Shown: positions 30,973 through 40,161 of the stretch, piece by piece
How positions within the stretch are numbered: the stretch's first letter is position 1
How the letters are laid out: every line of letters starts with the position of its first letter
Assembly: GCF_014202315.1 (NCBI RefSeq)
Contig: NZ_JACHGN010000017.1
Span: 1-64,000, forward strand
Origin: Thermocatellispora tengchongensis
Lineage (GTDB): Bacteria; Actinomycetota; Actinomycetes; Streptosporangiales; Streptosporangiaceae
DNA: 64,000 nt
Reading direction: 5' to 3'
Position numbers and translations under genes: made by a program
Notes under the pieces: model-generated
Seen by the model: the letters and a program-made list of their open reading frames with translations, nothing else
What the model was told of the DNA's origin: nothing
The model's database searches: none

Positions 30973-32289
30973 CGGTTCTCCTTGATCATGGGCACGGGCA
31001 CAGAGGCCGGCCCGGCGGACGAGGTGATGACGGCGACCGCGAGCCCGGCCGCGGCCAGCGGCAGCGCGAACATGCTGAACAGCGTCTCCGGGGCCCGGGA
31101 GCGGTCCAGGAGCAGCCCCGCCAGGGCGGGGGGCGGTCAGGGCGCCGAGCCGGCCGAACGCCATGGCCCACCCCGCGCCGGTGGCGCGTACGCCCGCCGG
31201 GTACAGGCCGGGCGCGCCCGCGTTGAGGCCGGCGCCGGCGGCGTTGACCGATATCCCGACGGCGACGGCCGCGGCCAGGGCGGCGGCCGTCGTGCCGAGG
31301 ACGAGGCCCATCGTCAGGAACGCGGCCCCGGCCGCCAGGAACGCGAGCATCGTGAGGACGCGTCCGGGCGCCCGCAGTGCCAGCGCGCCGAACAGCAGCG
31401 TCCCCGCGATCCCGCCGAGGTTCAGCAGGACCCCGCCGCTCACGCCCTGCCCGGCGGAGTACCCGCTCTGCTCCAGCAGCCTGGGGGTCCAGCTCGCCGC
31501 GAGGTAGAACCCGGCCATCATGATGAAGTACGCGGTCCACAGCAGCGCCAAGCGGACGGCCCCCTGACCGCGCAGGACGGCCGCGCGTACGCCGCTGCGC
31601 TCCCGAGGCGGGAGGGGAGGCAGCGCCTCGACCGGGGCCAGCCGCATCCGGCCGAGCAGCCCGTTGATCCTCGCGAGGGCCCCCGCCGGCCGCCGGTGGG
31701 CCAGGTAGTCCAGGGACTCCGGCAGCGCCAGGGCCGTGACCAGGAGCATGGCGAGGGTGAGCGCGGCGCCGACGGCGAAGGTGGCGCGCCAGCCGTACTG
31801 TGAGATCAGCAGCGCGGCCACGGCGCCGCCGAGCAGCAGGCCGGTCGCGTACAGGGCGATCATCGTGCCCCGCAGGCGCCGCGGCGTGTACTCGGAGTTG
31901 ATCACTGGTAGTCCGGCGACCATGCCGCCGATCCCCAGCCCGGTCAGCAGCCGGCACAGGGCGAGGACGGCGGGGCCGGTGCCCACCGCCGCCAGCGCCA
32001 TCCCCGCCGCGCACGCCGCCAGGCAGACCAGGGTGAGCGGGCGCCGGCCGATGCGGTCGGCGAGCGGGGCGACGAGGGCCGACCCGAGCGCCATGCCGAC
32101 GAGCCCGCTGCTCAGCAGCAGCCCGACCTGCGACTCGGTCAGCGACCACTCCACGGCGACGCCCGAGGCCGCGAACCCCATCACCAGGACGTCGAAGCCG
32201 TCGACGAGGTTGATGACGAGGCAGATCCCCACGACCGCGACCTGGAACCGGCTCATCCCCGCGCGGTCGATCAGGTCCTGGATCAACAT
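30969..32289 (-). pseudogene. MFS transporter, AAHS (aromatic acid:H+ symporter) type, frameshifted near the C-terminus
   Basis: From ATG 32289 a 12-TM-type MFS permease is read. TM1 has NLVDGFDVLVMGFAASGV (the D-G-F-D charge motif of AAHS transporters such as PcaK), the loop GSALVAPLADRIGRRPLTLV, and ALCRLLTGLGIGGMVAGLPV (TM4). A G-run of six at 31128-31133 puts the last 50 residues out of frame; the correct end reads LAGLLLDRSRAPETLFSM ... AGLAVAVITSSAGPASVP to a stop at 30969-30971 overlapping the dehydrogenase start. This may be a real frameshift or a homopolymer error. If repaired it imports an aromatic acid. Confidence 0.75.
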
Positions 32290-32726
32290 GGCCGGTACGC
32301 CGTGGCGTCGATCTCGACCAGCAGGTCCGGCCGGACCAGCCTCGCGACGACCAGCAGGGTGTTCGGCGGGTACTCCCCGCCCGGGTAGTGCTCGGCGAAG
32401 TACCCATCGCGGGCGGTGTACAATGCGGGGATGTCGTCCGCCGAGGTCAGGTAGGTGACGAAGCGCACGACGTCGCGCAGCGACGCCCCCTGGGAGGCGA
32501 GGATCGCCCGCACGTTGTCGTAGGCGCGCACCGTCTGGCTCGTCACGTCGGACCCGGCGACGGAATTGTCCTCGGTGAGCCCGCACTGGCCGGCGACGAA
32601 GAGCAGGTCTCCCGCCCGGGCCAGATGGGAGTACGCGCTCAGCGGCCTGCCCAGCCCCGGCGGATTGTCGTACTTCGGCGGTGTTTCCGGCAGGGGTTTC
32701 GGCTGTGTTTCCGGCGAGGTGAACAT
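32283..32726 (-). CDS. RidA / YjgF-YER057c-UK114 family protein
   Basis: A 147-residue RidA-like protein: YSHLARAGDLLFVAGQCGLT, TSQTVRAYDNVRAILASQGA, VVRFVTYLTSADDIPALYTA, GGEYPPNTLLVVARLVRPDL, LVEIDATAY. The conserved Arg of the active groove (V-A-R-L in place of the usual V-x-R-L) and terminal E-I-D-A-x-A are kept. RidA proteins deaminate reactive imines/enamines; catabolic-operon members often act on ring-cleavage products. ATG 32726; its stop TGA overlaps the MFS start by 7 bp. Confidence 0.85.
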   Translation of the reverse strand: MFTSPETQPKPLPETPPKYDNPPGLGRPLSAYSHLARAGDLLFVAGQCGLTEDNSVAGSDVTSQTVRAYDNVRAILASQGASLRDVVRFVTYLTSADDIPALYTARDGYFAEHYPGGEYPPNTLLVVARLVRPDLLVEIDATAYRPC

Positions 32727-32761
32727 GGCGGTGTGCCTTTCCGGGAGTGGAATGGTCGGGG

Positions 32762-34396
32762 TCAGGCAGCGACGCCCGCTGGCGGCGTACGGGCGAGCGT
32801 GCCGCCCGCGAGCACGCGGGCGAGCGCCTCGGCAACTCGCGTGCCGTCGCCCGCCTCCCTGGCCCGCCAGGCGACGTGGCCGTCGGGGCGTACGAGCACG
32901 GCGCCCTCGCGCCCGATCGTCAGCGGCCCCAGCAGGTGCGGCAGCCGCCTGACCCGCAGCGGCACCCCGCCGGTCGCCGGGCCCGCCGCGGCCAGGTCCT
33001 CGCCGGCCCGGTGCCAGCCCTCGGCTTCGGGCCCGCAGACCAGTACGAAAGAGGTGTCGAACCAGTCGATGCTCGACTCCGTCTTCTCCACGTCCATCCA
33101 GAAGTGCGGGAAGCGGGCGCCGGGCCGGTCGGTCGGCCAGTAGCGGCGCGAGTCGTACGGCGGCACGGGCGAGCCGTCGTCCACGATCGCGCCGTCGGTG
33201 TAGACGTAGCCCATCGTCTGGCCCTCGCTGTGCAGTTGCAGGTCCTGCTCGGCGAGCAGGCGGGCGCCACTCGTGCGGCTCCTCCTCGCGGCGGCGGAAC
33301 GCCTCGTCCATCTCGTCCATGCGCGCCTGGTTGTGCACGGCGAAGTCGGTGTTGGACCGCGCGACCGGGCGGCGCTCGGACTCGTAGGTGTCCAGCAGCG
33401 CGTCCCGCGCCTGCGCGGACAGGACCGCGGCGAGCTTCCAGGCGAGGTTGTGCACGTCCTGCACTCCGGAGTTGAGCCCGTTGCCGCCCGCGGTGGGGAA
33501 CCGGTGCGCGGCGTCCCCGGCCAGGAACACCCGCCCCTCGCGGAACCGCCTGGCCACCTGCGCGCTCATCCGCCAGGTCATGACGTTGATCCGCTCCACG
33601 GCGAGATCGGGCATCTCCCACTGCCGGCGCACCAGTTCCACCAGCCGCTCCTCGCCGAACGGCTCCTCCCCATCGCGCAGCTTCTGCACGCACAGCCAGC
33701 GGTCGCCGTCCGGGCCGGTCGCGAGCACGTTGACCGGTGGCCGCCCGGGGTCGCGGGGGCGGACGAGGAACCCGATGGCACTGCGCACGTGCGGCAGGTG
33801 GCCGAGGTCGGCCCGGTAGTAGTGGTTGGCCATGAGCGCCAGCGTCTCCGGGCCGTCCATCTCGATCCCGGCCAGGCCGCGCACCGTACTGGAGGCGCCG
33901 TCACAGCCGACCAGGTACCTGGCGCGCACCTCGAACTCGGCGCCGTCGGCGACCCGCCGCAGCCGGGCCGTCACGCCTTCGGCGTCCTGGACGAATGACG
34001 TCAGCTCGGTGGAGCGGCGCACCTGGACCCGTGGCCGCCTGGACAGTTCGTCGTCGAGGGCCTCTTCCACCGCGTCCTGCGGCACGATCGACCTGGGCGC
34101 CGGGGTGTTCAGGCTCGGGGCGGGCTGCGTGTAGGCGACCAGCGGCCCGTTCAGGCTCTCGCACCAGCAGGCCACGTCGGCTCCTGGGGCAGGCCTGCCC
34201 GGCGGACGCGGTCCTCGATGCCCCACACGCGGAACTGCTCCATCGTGCGCGCGTGACACCCCCGGGCCTTGGGGTGGGTCGTGGTGGACGCGCGGCGCTC
34301 GGCGAGCAGGCTGGGTATCCCGAAGCGGTCCAGGAGCAGTGACAGGCTCATCCCCGCCGGCCCGCCGCCCACGACGAGGACAGGTACGTCGATCAT
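32762..34396 (-). pseudogene. FAD-dependent aromatic monooxygenase (PheA/TfdB type), two frameshifts
   Basis: From ATG 34396 the peptide VPVLVVGGGPAGMSLSLLLD is the FAD GxGxxG motif. The frame breaks near 34185 (AGLPQ then, one base over, ADVACWCESLNG). The middle runs through YLVGCDGASSTVRGLAGIEM (DG motif) and VFLAGDAAHRFPTAGGNGLN (GD FAD motif) to about 33290. A second break moves the end to another frame (DLQLHSEGQTMGYVYTDGAI, IDWFDTSFVLVCGPEAEGWH, stop at 32762). The reconstructed length of about 540 residues is normal for NAD(P)H-dependent phenol-type hydroxylases. Two single-base losses in otherwise well-preserved code suggest very recent decay or sequencing errors. Confidence 0.75.
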
Positions 34397-34401
34397 GACG
34401 C

Positions 34402-34545
34402 TCAGTCCACGTACTTGACGCGGCTCAGGCACCGGTCGTCGTCCAGTTCGGGCAGGAGCATGACGCGTTCCTGTTCCAGGGCGTCGGTGCGCGCGGTGAC
34501 GAACCTCGCCTCGACCCTGCGGCTGCGGTTGTAGGAGACGTGTCC
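34402..34545 (-). pseudogene. C-terminal gene fragment upstream of the monooxygenase
   Basis: The minus frame ending at TGA 34402-34404 reads SYNRSRRVEARFVTARTDAL, EQERVMLLPELDDDRCLSRV, KYVD. It has coding bias and a normal 5-bp gap to the monooxygenase start at 34396, so it was the preceding gene of the operon. Its 5' part is missing: the frame meets a stop at about 34549, where plus-strand regulator sequence begins. I do not recognise the family from 45 residues. Confidence 0.45.
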
Positions 34546-34664
34546 TCACCTCCTGGCACCGCTCGCGTAGCAGCGGCGTCGATCCGGACCGGCTTGAGCT
34601 CGCGCACGCCGAGATCGACGTCGAGTCCCCGTTCGTACGCACGGGCGCACCGGTCCTGCTCGGA

Positions 34665-35519
34665 ATGGCGGACCTGCTGACGGGCACCTCGACCTCGCTG
34701 GCGCTGGCCGACGCCGACGGGACTCTGACCTGGCGCTGGGAGTCAGAACGCACCCTCGCCAGGGAACTCGACCGGGCCGAGTTCGAGCCGGGCACGCAGG
34801 TCTGCGAGCCGTCGGCCGGGACCAACGGAATCGGGGTGGCCACGGCCAACAGGCGCCCCTCGCTCGTCATCGGCGCCGAGCACTACAAGGCGCCGTGGCA
34901 CAAGTGGGCCTGCATCGCCGCCCCCGTGGTGCACCCGATCACCCGCCGCCTCGCCGGCACGGTCAATGTGGCCTGCCGAGCCGAGGATGCCAACCACATG
35001 CTCCAGGTCGCCGTCCGCGCGCTGGTCGACGGGATCACCGCCGCCCTCCGCGACGCCGCGACCGCGCGCCAGCGTCGGATGCTCGACGCGCACCTGTCCT
35101 TCCGTGCGGCGGGCGCGGGCCCGGTGGTCACCCTCGACCGCAGAACCATGATCATCGAAGACGACGCCGCGGAGTTCGGCCTGGACCGCGCCGAGCTGAG
35201 GGCGATCCTGGAGGAGGCGGGACCGTCCGCGAGCGAGGTCGCGCTGGGCCAGGGCCTGTACGCCCGCCTCTACCCGGTCGCCCCGGGACGCCTCGACGAC
35301 GGCGTCGTGCTGGTCATCCGCCGCGGCCTCCCCGGCGGGCAGGCAGCCTCGCACGCGGCCCGGCCCCGGTGCAGGCTCGGCCCGCTGGAGCGGGCGGAGC
35401 TCAAGGTGATCATCCAGGTGCTCGCCGAGTGCGGCGGCAACAAGTCCGAGGCGGCGGCCCGCCTCGGCATCTCCCGTGGCACGCTCTACCAGCGCCTGCG
35501 CCGCTACCACCTCGCCTGA
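34665..35519 (+). CDS. GAF-domain / Fis-type helix-turn-helix regulator, N-terminally truncated
   Basis: A 284-residue AcoR-like activator lacking the AAA+ sigma-54 domain: GAF-type sensor (TGTSTSLALADADGTLTWRW; FEPGTQVCEPSAGTNGIGVA; ICIA-like CIAAPVVHPITRRLAGTVNV) and a C-terminal Fis HTH (LAECGGNKSEAAARLGISRG, TLYQRLRRYHLA). Coding sequence continues upstream of ATG 34665 back to about 34542 (SWHRSRSSGVDPDRLE) with no in-frame start and a stop at 34497-34499, so the true N-terminus (about 20-60 residues plus promoter) was lost at the junction near 34545. Orientation divergent to the catabolic operon implies it once activated that operon. Confidence 0.75.
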   Translation: MADLLTGTSTSLALADADGTLTWRWESERTLARELDRAEFEPGTQVCEPSAGTNGIGVATANRRPSLVIGAEHYKAPWHKWACIAAPVVHPITRRLAGTVNVACRAEDANHMLQVAVRALVDGITAALRDAATARQRRMLDAHLSFRAAGAGPVVTLDRRTMIIEDDAAEFGLDRAELRAILEEAGPSASEVALGQGLYARLYPVAPGRLDDGVVLVIRRGLPGGQAASHAARPRCRLGPLERAELKVIIQVLAECGGNKSEAAARLGISRGTLYQRLRRYHLA

Positions 35520-35599
35520 TCACCGCACCGCCCGTTGGTCGTCTCCTGAGGCTCTCCAGCACCTCGTCCTCATCGCCCCTGAGAGGGGTCGCAACGACG

Positions 35600-35866
35600 A
35601 GGAGGAGCCGGCCCGGCGCCCTGGTGGCGCGCGCAAGCGCGGGGTCGACATCGATCCGGGATCACGGCCGGCACTGCCGGCTCTGGTCGAGCCGGACACG
35701 CGCGGCGATCCGATGTCCCCGTTGCGATGGACGACCACCTCCATCCGCAAACTCGCCGCCGAGCTCACCCGCCAAGGGCACAAGGTCAGCGCCGATACCG
35801 TCGCCGATCTGCTGCACCAGGAGGGATTCAGCCTGCAGGGCAACGCCAAGACCTTGGAAGGGGAGT
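35600..35866 (+). pseudogene. ISAzo13-family transposase fragment
   Basis: A plus-strand strip reads ARKRGVDIDPGSRPALPALV, EPDTRGDPMSPLRWTTTSIR, KLAAELTRQGHKVSADTVAD, LLHQEGFSLQGNAKTLEG. This is the N-terminal DNA-binding section of ISAzo13-type transposases, which continues into the DDE domain in intact copies. Here it runs into unrelated GC-rich sequence after about 35870. No intact terminal repeats were found. Confidence 0.65.
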
Positions 35867-35869
35867 ACG

Positions 35870-36570
35870 GGTGCGGCGGGTGTCGGGGCAGGCCGGAATG
35901 GCCGTGGCGGCCTTCCCGGCGCGTCCGGCCCCGCGCGCCGCGGCACCGCGGAGCCTGATTTCGCAAACCCGGCGTAGCCGAGAGTCTGGCATGAGCCGGC
36001 GGGTCCAGGGCAGTGATTCTGCGATAAAAGATTTGCCTGATTGCGGGGCCCGATCCCATCGAGTGGGTGGCACGTGATAGCCAAGTGTGATCGTTTGCCC
36101 GTGGGTGTGTTGCGAGGGCGCGGTGAGGATCTGGGATTTTCCCCTTCCATCTGCGCGTGAGGCGAGGCGGCGCGTGTTCGTGCTGGTTCTGGCCTGCGGG
36201 GCATGGCTGCCGCCCGGGGTTCCGCTGCGGAGCCGGGGCCGGGGTGCTCCACCAGGTTGGAGGGCGCGGCGAAGGCGTCCTTCGATGAGTCGAAGCTGTG
36301 GAGCGGCCACGCCACATGCCCCGGCGCCGGGGCGGTTGAAAGCTGCAGTGTTGTTGGAAGCCCAGCGATCGTAGCCATATTGCCCCTCCTGCTGCTGCCA
36401 TCCGTGCAGAGGCAAGCCACGCCGACGCCCATGCTCGGGAGGAGTCGGCACGCGTCGGCGAGGGGGCGGCGTAGACCCGGATTCGCAAGACGACGGGCCG
36501 TAGCCGCGAGGAAGTCGCCGCCGCGCTCGCCGCTGGCGGCCTGTCCAGATAAACCCGCTCCGCGGCGGCG
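35870..36570. other. Non-coding decayed stretch
   Basis: I find no supportable gene here on either strand. Open frames are long only because of GC content and lack family features. An AT-richer patch at 35980-36110 (with GATTCTGCGATAAAAGATT) may be an old IS end or promoter. A 40-codon frame at 36574-36696 (MDYEFTILDLGLLRDVSQLI) has an ATG and fair coding bias, but no recognisable family. Confidence 0.4.
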
Positions 36571-36683
36571 GAGATGGACTACGAGTTCACCATCCTGGAC
36601 CTGGGGCTGCTCCGGGACGTCTCGCAGCTGATCGAATCTAAAGTGGACTATCGGGTCAGGGGCTCATCCGGTTTTCTAAGTGT

Positions 36684-37708
36684 TCATGAATGCTGATTTC
36701 CTTTGGTGCGCGTGCGATCGGCTGCGAGTCGTTTAGCACCATGTGGACGGCTTCTTCCTGAACTCCTGGACGAATGAGACGTCCCCCGGTACTCCTCAAC
36801 CCTGTTGGGCGCGAGCCGTACCTCCGCGAGTTTCCCGGCCTTGTCGGCGGGCGTCCACTTGGGCAGGTAGGTGATCGGGGTGTCCAGTCCCCGGTCGCAC
36901 CACGTCTGCAGCAGTTCGGCCGCGGAGCCCTGCAGCGCGACGCCCTCGCCCTCCCGGGCGCGTTGGCGCAACCGGTCGGTCCGCTGCGGGGTGAACAGGG
37001 GCAGATTCGCCAGGATCTCCCGATCCTGCAGCATGGGGGACGTCTCGCCCAGCACCACGTCCACGCGCTCGGTATCGGCATCGACATGCAGGTGAGCGCG
37101 GGTGACGAGCAGGTGGTTGCGCACCCGCGTGCCGCCGGGCGCCATCCAGGTCAGCAGCCTGGTGGCCAGCACCAACTCCCATTCGTCATCCATCTGGGAC
37201 AGGTGGTTGGCGATGGAGTAGAGGTCACGGTGCCAGCGCCGTTGCCGGGCGCGTTCCGCTCCTGCTCGGCCCACGCCTGCCAGGTGGGCAGCCACTCGCC
37301 GTACGCCTTGACGACCTCCGGCCGATCGTCGACGGTCTCCGGTCGCCAGGACGTCGTGCCGTCCTCGTGGATCTCCTCGATCCGCCCAGGTCCGGTCTCG
37401 GAGAGCTCCGGAGCCGCCTGCTCGGGATCGGCCACCTCTCGATGGTCCAGCCATCCGTCCAGTTCCGTGGGCGGGGGCGGCGGCGAGGTGGGACGGACGT
37501 GATCGAAGGAGAGGAGGACCTCGCCGAGACCTGCCTCGGCGTGGGGCGTTATCGCCTCAGGGAGATTCGCCAGCCATAACACCTGCCCATGCCGGTCCAC
37601 GTCCAAGACGGGCGTGCGCCGGGCGGAGGCCAGATTGCGAAGGAACTCCACCAAGCGGGTCGTGGAGTCGATCAGCCGCGGATCGCGGGCTCGCGATGCC
37701 TCGCTCAT
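36684..37708 (-). pseudogene. N-terminal fragment of a large helicase-like / AAA protein, frameshifted and truncated
   Basis: From ATG 37708 (MSEASRARDPRLIDSTTRLV) the frame reads the start of a large actinobacterial superfamily-1 helicase-like protein: FLRNLASARRTPVLDVDRHG, WLDHREVADPEQAAPELSE, WLPTWQAWAEQERN. After a shift near 37245 it continues one frame over as DLYSIANHLSQMDDEWELVL, LLTWMAPGGTRVRNHLLVTR, AHLHVDADTERVDVVLG and so on to about 36790. The family identity rests on the resemblance of this N-terminal pattern to helicases often found in defence islands. The Walker motifs, which would lie further on, are absent because the gene ends here. Confidence 0.4.
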
Positions 37709-37925
37709 GAAGCGTCCTCCTTCGGCAGCAGGAGAGGGGTGCGTGCAGTGCGGTTGCGTGGGCGATGTTGCTTCCGCTGCAGCAGGGGCGGGGTGGCACG
37801 GTCCATAGCTGTGGCCCGCGAGATCATTCCGGCAGACCCCGGCGCGTGTCAATAGGGTACTTATGCTCCTGAATTATCGTTCGCCTCATTCTCCAAGTTC
37901 GGCCGGTTTGACGGGGGAGCATCAT

Positions 37926-38213
37926 CTAAGATGTCGTCCGTCTGGACGGGCGGCTAGGTCGTCCCAGGAACGGCTGCGCACACAGGCGCGCCGTGAGAGC
38001 GACGGTGACCTGTCTGGCCACCACCAACTCGATGCTGGTGAACGCATGCCAGTTCTCACCTCGGCTCTTGGCGGCCAGAAGATGAAAGAGATTCACCATG
38101 CGGCCCGCCTCGCTGACGTCTTGTCCGCCGGATTCCCCCAGGTCTTCCAGCGCGATGCCGCGCAACATCCGTTCAGCCTCGGTCATGATCCGCTTGGAGA
38201 TGAGGTGGTTCAT
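37926..38213 (-). CDS. Hypothetical protein
   Basis: A 95-residue frame from ATG 38213 reads MNHLISKRIMTEAERMLRGI, ALEDLGESGGQDVSEAGRMV, NLFHLLAAKSRGENWHAFTS, IELVVARQVTVALTARL. It looks mostly helical and coding, but no family is recognised and there is no clear ribosome site. In-frame sequence upstream of the ATG (RPLPDFSAG) is also open, so the start could be earlier. It lies in the decayed island between the helicase fragment and the first toxin/immunity pair. Confidence 0.35.
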   Translation of the reverse strand: MNHLISKRIMTEAERMLRGIALEDLGESGGQDVSEAGRMVNLFHLLAAKSRGENWHAFTSIELVVARQVTVALTARLCAQPFLGRPSRPSRRTTS

Positions 38214-38348
38214 ACCGGCCGAGAAGTCGGGGAGCGGTCGAGTTGTGTGGCCGAGAGCGTCGCAGGGGCCGCGCGCAGGCGGCCTACGGAAACTCGTAAG
38301 GCCACCTTAATCGCCTAAGCGGTCACCGGATGCGATGTGAAGGGATCA

Positions 38349-38675
38349 TCATTCCTCGCGAGAACCGACTTCAAGGTATTGCTGGTACAGTTGGCGAGAA
38401 AGTGCCGCGTATGCGCGCAGGTTACGGGCGGATTCCTGAACCCCAGGGCTCCCCTTCGCGATCATCCCCTCTGCACGGAGCATGAGCTTGTCCAGATAGG
38501 ACAATACGTCGACCACCGGAGGGGAGAAGATTCCATATTCCACCAAGTTCGTCACTGACAGCAAGTACTCGTCTGAGACCAGTAGGTCGGTTCGAAGGTC
38601 AACGGTTTCTCCGTCCACCCCCCTTGGGGGACGCATGAGCTGTCTCCATATGCAGTAGGAATCCATGAATTCCAT
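38349..38675 (-). CDS. Putative immunity protein next to a broken HINT toxin
   Basis: A 108-residue acidic, helical protein (MEFMDSYCIWRQLMRPPRGV; LLVSDEYLLSVTNLVEYGIF; LDKLMLRAEGMIAKGSPGVQ). ATG 38675 is preceded by AAAGAGG with normal spacing; a GTG at 38684 is too close to that site. It begins 16 bp after the last stop of the toxin remnant (38691-38693), the usual place for a polymorphic-toxin immunity gene. The family is not recognised. Its frame is intact although the toxin is broken. Codon usage and GC are lower than in core genes, suggesting transfer. Confidence 0.5.
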   Translation of the reverse strand: MEFMDSYCIWRQLMRPPRGVDGETVDLRTDLLVSDEYLLSVTNLVEYGIFSPPVVDVLSYLDKLMLRAEGMIAKGSPGVQESARNLRAYAALSRQLYQQYLEVGSREE

Positions 38676-38690
38676 CTCCGCCACCTCTTT

Positions 38691-39490
38691 CTAGTGATTG
38701 GCGTCATACCAGAAGCTAACAAGCCTACCATTCTGGACGATTCCTCCCGGACCGCCATTCGGGCTCGTATACTTGACCGCCATTGTCCCATCGCCCTAAT
38801 CTACCCGCTTGGAGTTCATTCTTGCTCTGGCGGGGTTTGAATCGAGCCACGCCTTGGCGTCGTCCTGATATTCTGCTTCCGTCTTTCCGAGAGGACTGCC
38901 ACGTTTTTTGTAGTGCTCATTGAAGCTGTCAGAAAGGGTCTTGTTAGGAGACGTCCAGACGCGGGCAAGCTCCTCATCACATGGTGTCGCATTGTGAACG
39001 AGAACCGGCGTCTTGCCCGCCAGCACATAGTACGTGTGCGTGTCCCGGACAGTGAAGTTGTGGACTCGCTGATACGCCGTCCACTTCTTGATCGATTTGA
39101 TCTGAACGCGTGTGCCCACGGCGGTGCGGAGCCACATCCCGGGCGAGAGATCCTCTGCGTCGACCCACTTGTGCAGTTGAGGAACCCAATGGGGTGGATG
39201 TCCGTAGCGATAATGAGGCCGGCCTGGTCGCCCTTGCGCCCGTCGGTGTCGACCGTGATCTGAACAAGGTTCTTGTCGTCCTGGCCGAGGATCAGCGCGA
39301 TGACGGGCTTGGCCTCGGTCGTATCGTTTTCAGGATCGGTGGCAAACACCTCATCGCCGATCTGGACATCTTCGATGGGCTTGCTTGTGCCATCCGCCAT
39401 GAGTACGTGGGTGCCGGGTACGAAGCTCTGGCAGCCAACGCCACCACGGTTCCCGTGTGACCTGTGTAGCTGCCGGTGCACGGGCCCATC
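38691..39490 (-). pseudogene. Polymorphic toxin C-terminus with pretoxin HINT domain, frameshifts plus internal TAG
   Basis: The minus strand encodes an intein-like HINT domain: CQSFVPGTHVLMADGTSKPI, EDVQIGDEVFATDPENDTTE (catalytic Cys first), then HPI; one base is missing near 39195, and the next frame continues WVPQLHKWVDAEDLSPGMWL, YQRVHNFTVRDTHTYYVLAG, TPVLVHNA. A toxin domain follows (ELARVWTSPNKTLSDSFNEH, YKKRGSPLGKTEAEYQDDAK), interrupted by TAG at 38796-38798; the same frame goes on as GDGTMAVKYTSPNGGPGGIV, QNGRLVSFWYDANH to the stop at 38691. HINT domains release the toxin by self-cleavage. Another frame slip lies near 39440. It probably belonged to an Rhs- or contact-type secreted toxin; it is dead now. 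Confidence 0.65.
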
Positions 39491-39689
39491 TTGCAGTCCC
39501 AGTCGGTCTGCTCTTGCTTGGACTTGGGAGGTTCTTCGTTGGCGTTATTATCGTCGTTCTCTCTGCTTCTGAGTCGGCTGCGGCGGCTCCTCCGGCTTGT
39601 CTTGGCGGGTTTTTTGGTGGTTGCGGCGTGGGAGGGGCAGGCCGAGGCGGTGACTTGGGGCCGTTGTTGTTGCCATTGTTCCCAGCTCC

Positions 39690-39859
39690 AATCCCACTAC
39701 GCAGCCGACGCTTTCCTGGGCCCCCGGCACCTCATCGGACTGGTCACCTGCCAGTACCAGTCCCTCGGCGAGCTGGCCGGCCAAGCAGAAGGGCCGCTAC
39801 GTCGCGAACTGCTCCGGCTCTCGGCCGGCTACGCCGACTTCGCCGGGCGGCTATGCTAG
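39690..39859 (+). pseudogene. XRE-type regulator C-terminal remnant
   Basis: Reads DAFLGPRHLIGLVTCQYQSL, GELAGQAEGPLRRELLRLSA, GYADFAGRLC then TAG. This is the middle of the TPR-like sensor part of actinobacterial XRE/DUF-type regulators (pattern G-P-R-x-L-I-G-x-V-T-x-Q-Y). The HTH part is missing and the reading is lost on both sides. From 39860 to 40117 nothing supportable is seen. Confidence 0.45.
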
Positions 39860-40117
39860 GACGAGCGCGGCCGATTCGTCGAGGAACGCATCGCAGGCGC
39901 GCCGCTCCCCAGCCAGAGCGTGTCCGTGGGCGGCCTGTTGGAGGACGAGCATGCGGGTCTTCGTCAAGAGCCCGCCCGCCTGGCGCGCTCACCGGCGGTC
40001 AGCCCGCCGCCCTCGCCGTACCTCATGCATCGGGCATAGCCGACCTGCGGACGACCGTCACTACCCCATAGGGCTGTAACACCGGCCTTTCAAGGTCAGC
40101 GTTAACATAGCCGTCAC

Positions 40118-40161
40118 AGCAGTTCCCCTTTTCCTCCGAGCAAAGGAGAAGGGGAACTGCT
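40118..40161 (-). terminator. Long hairpin overlapping the stop of the second immunity gene
   Basis: AGCAGTTCCCCTTTTCCTCC (40118-40137) pairs with GGAGAAGGGGAACTGCT (40145-40161), giving a 17-bp stem with a small bulge and short loop. The right arm includes the TAG stop of the immunity gene at 40160-40162. It is a convincing intrinsic-type terminator for the minus-strand toxin/immunity unit, and its strength is unusual beside the GC-rich, U-poor core terminators. Confidence 0.6.

Noticed and set aside
31128-31133. Programmed ribosomal frameshift in the MFS gene
   Set aside because: There is no slippery heptamer with downstream structure, and the shift would drop the normal C-terminus; homopolymer indel is simpler.
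38796-38798. TAG read as an amino acid (pyrrolysine-like recoding) in toxin 1
   Set aside because: The same gene has independent frameshifts, so simple decay is more likely than recoding; no pyl genes are seen.
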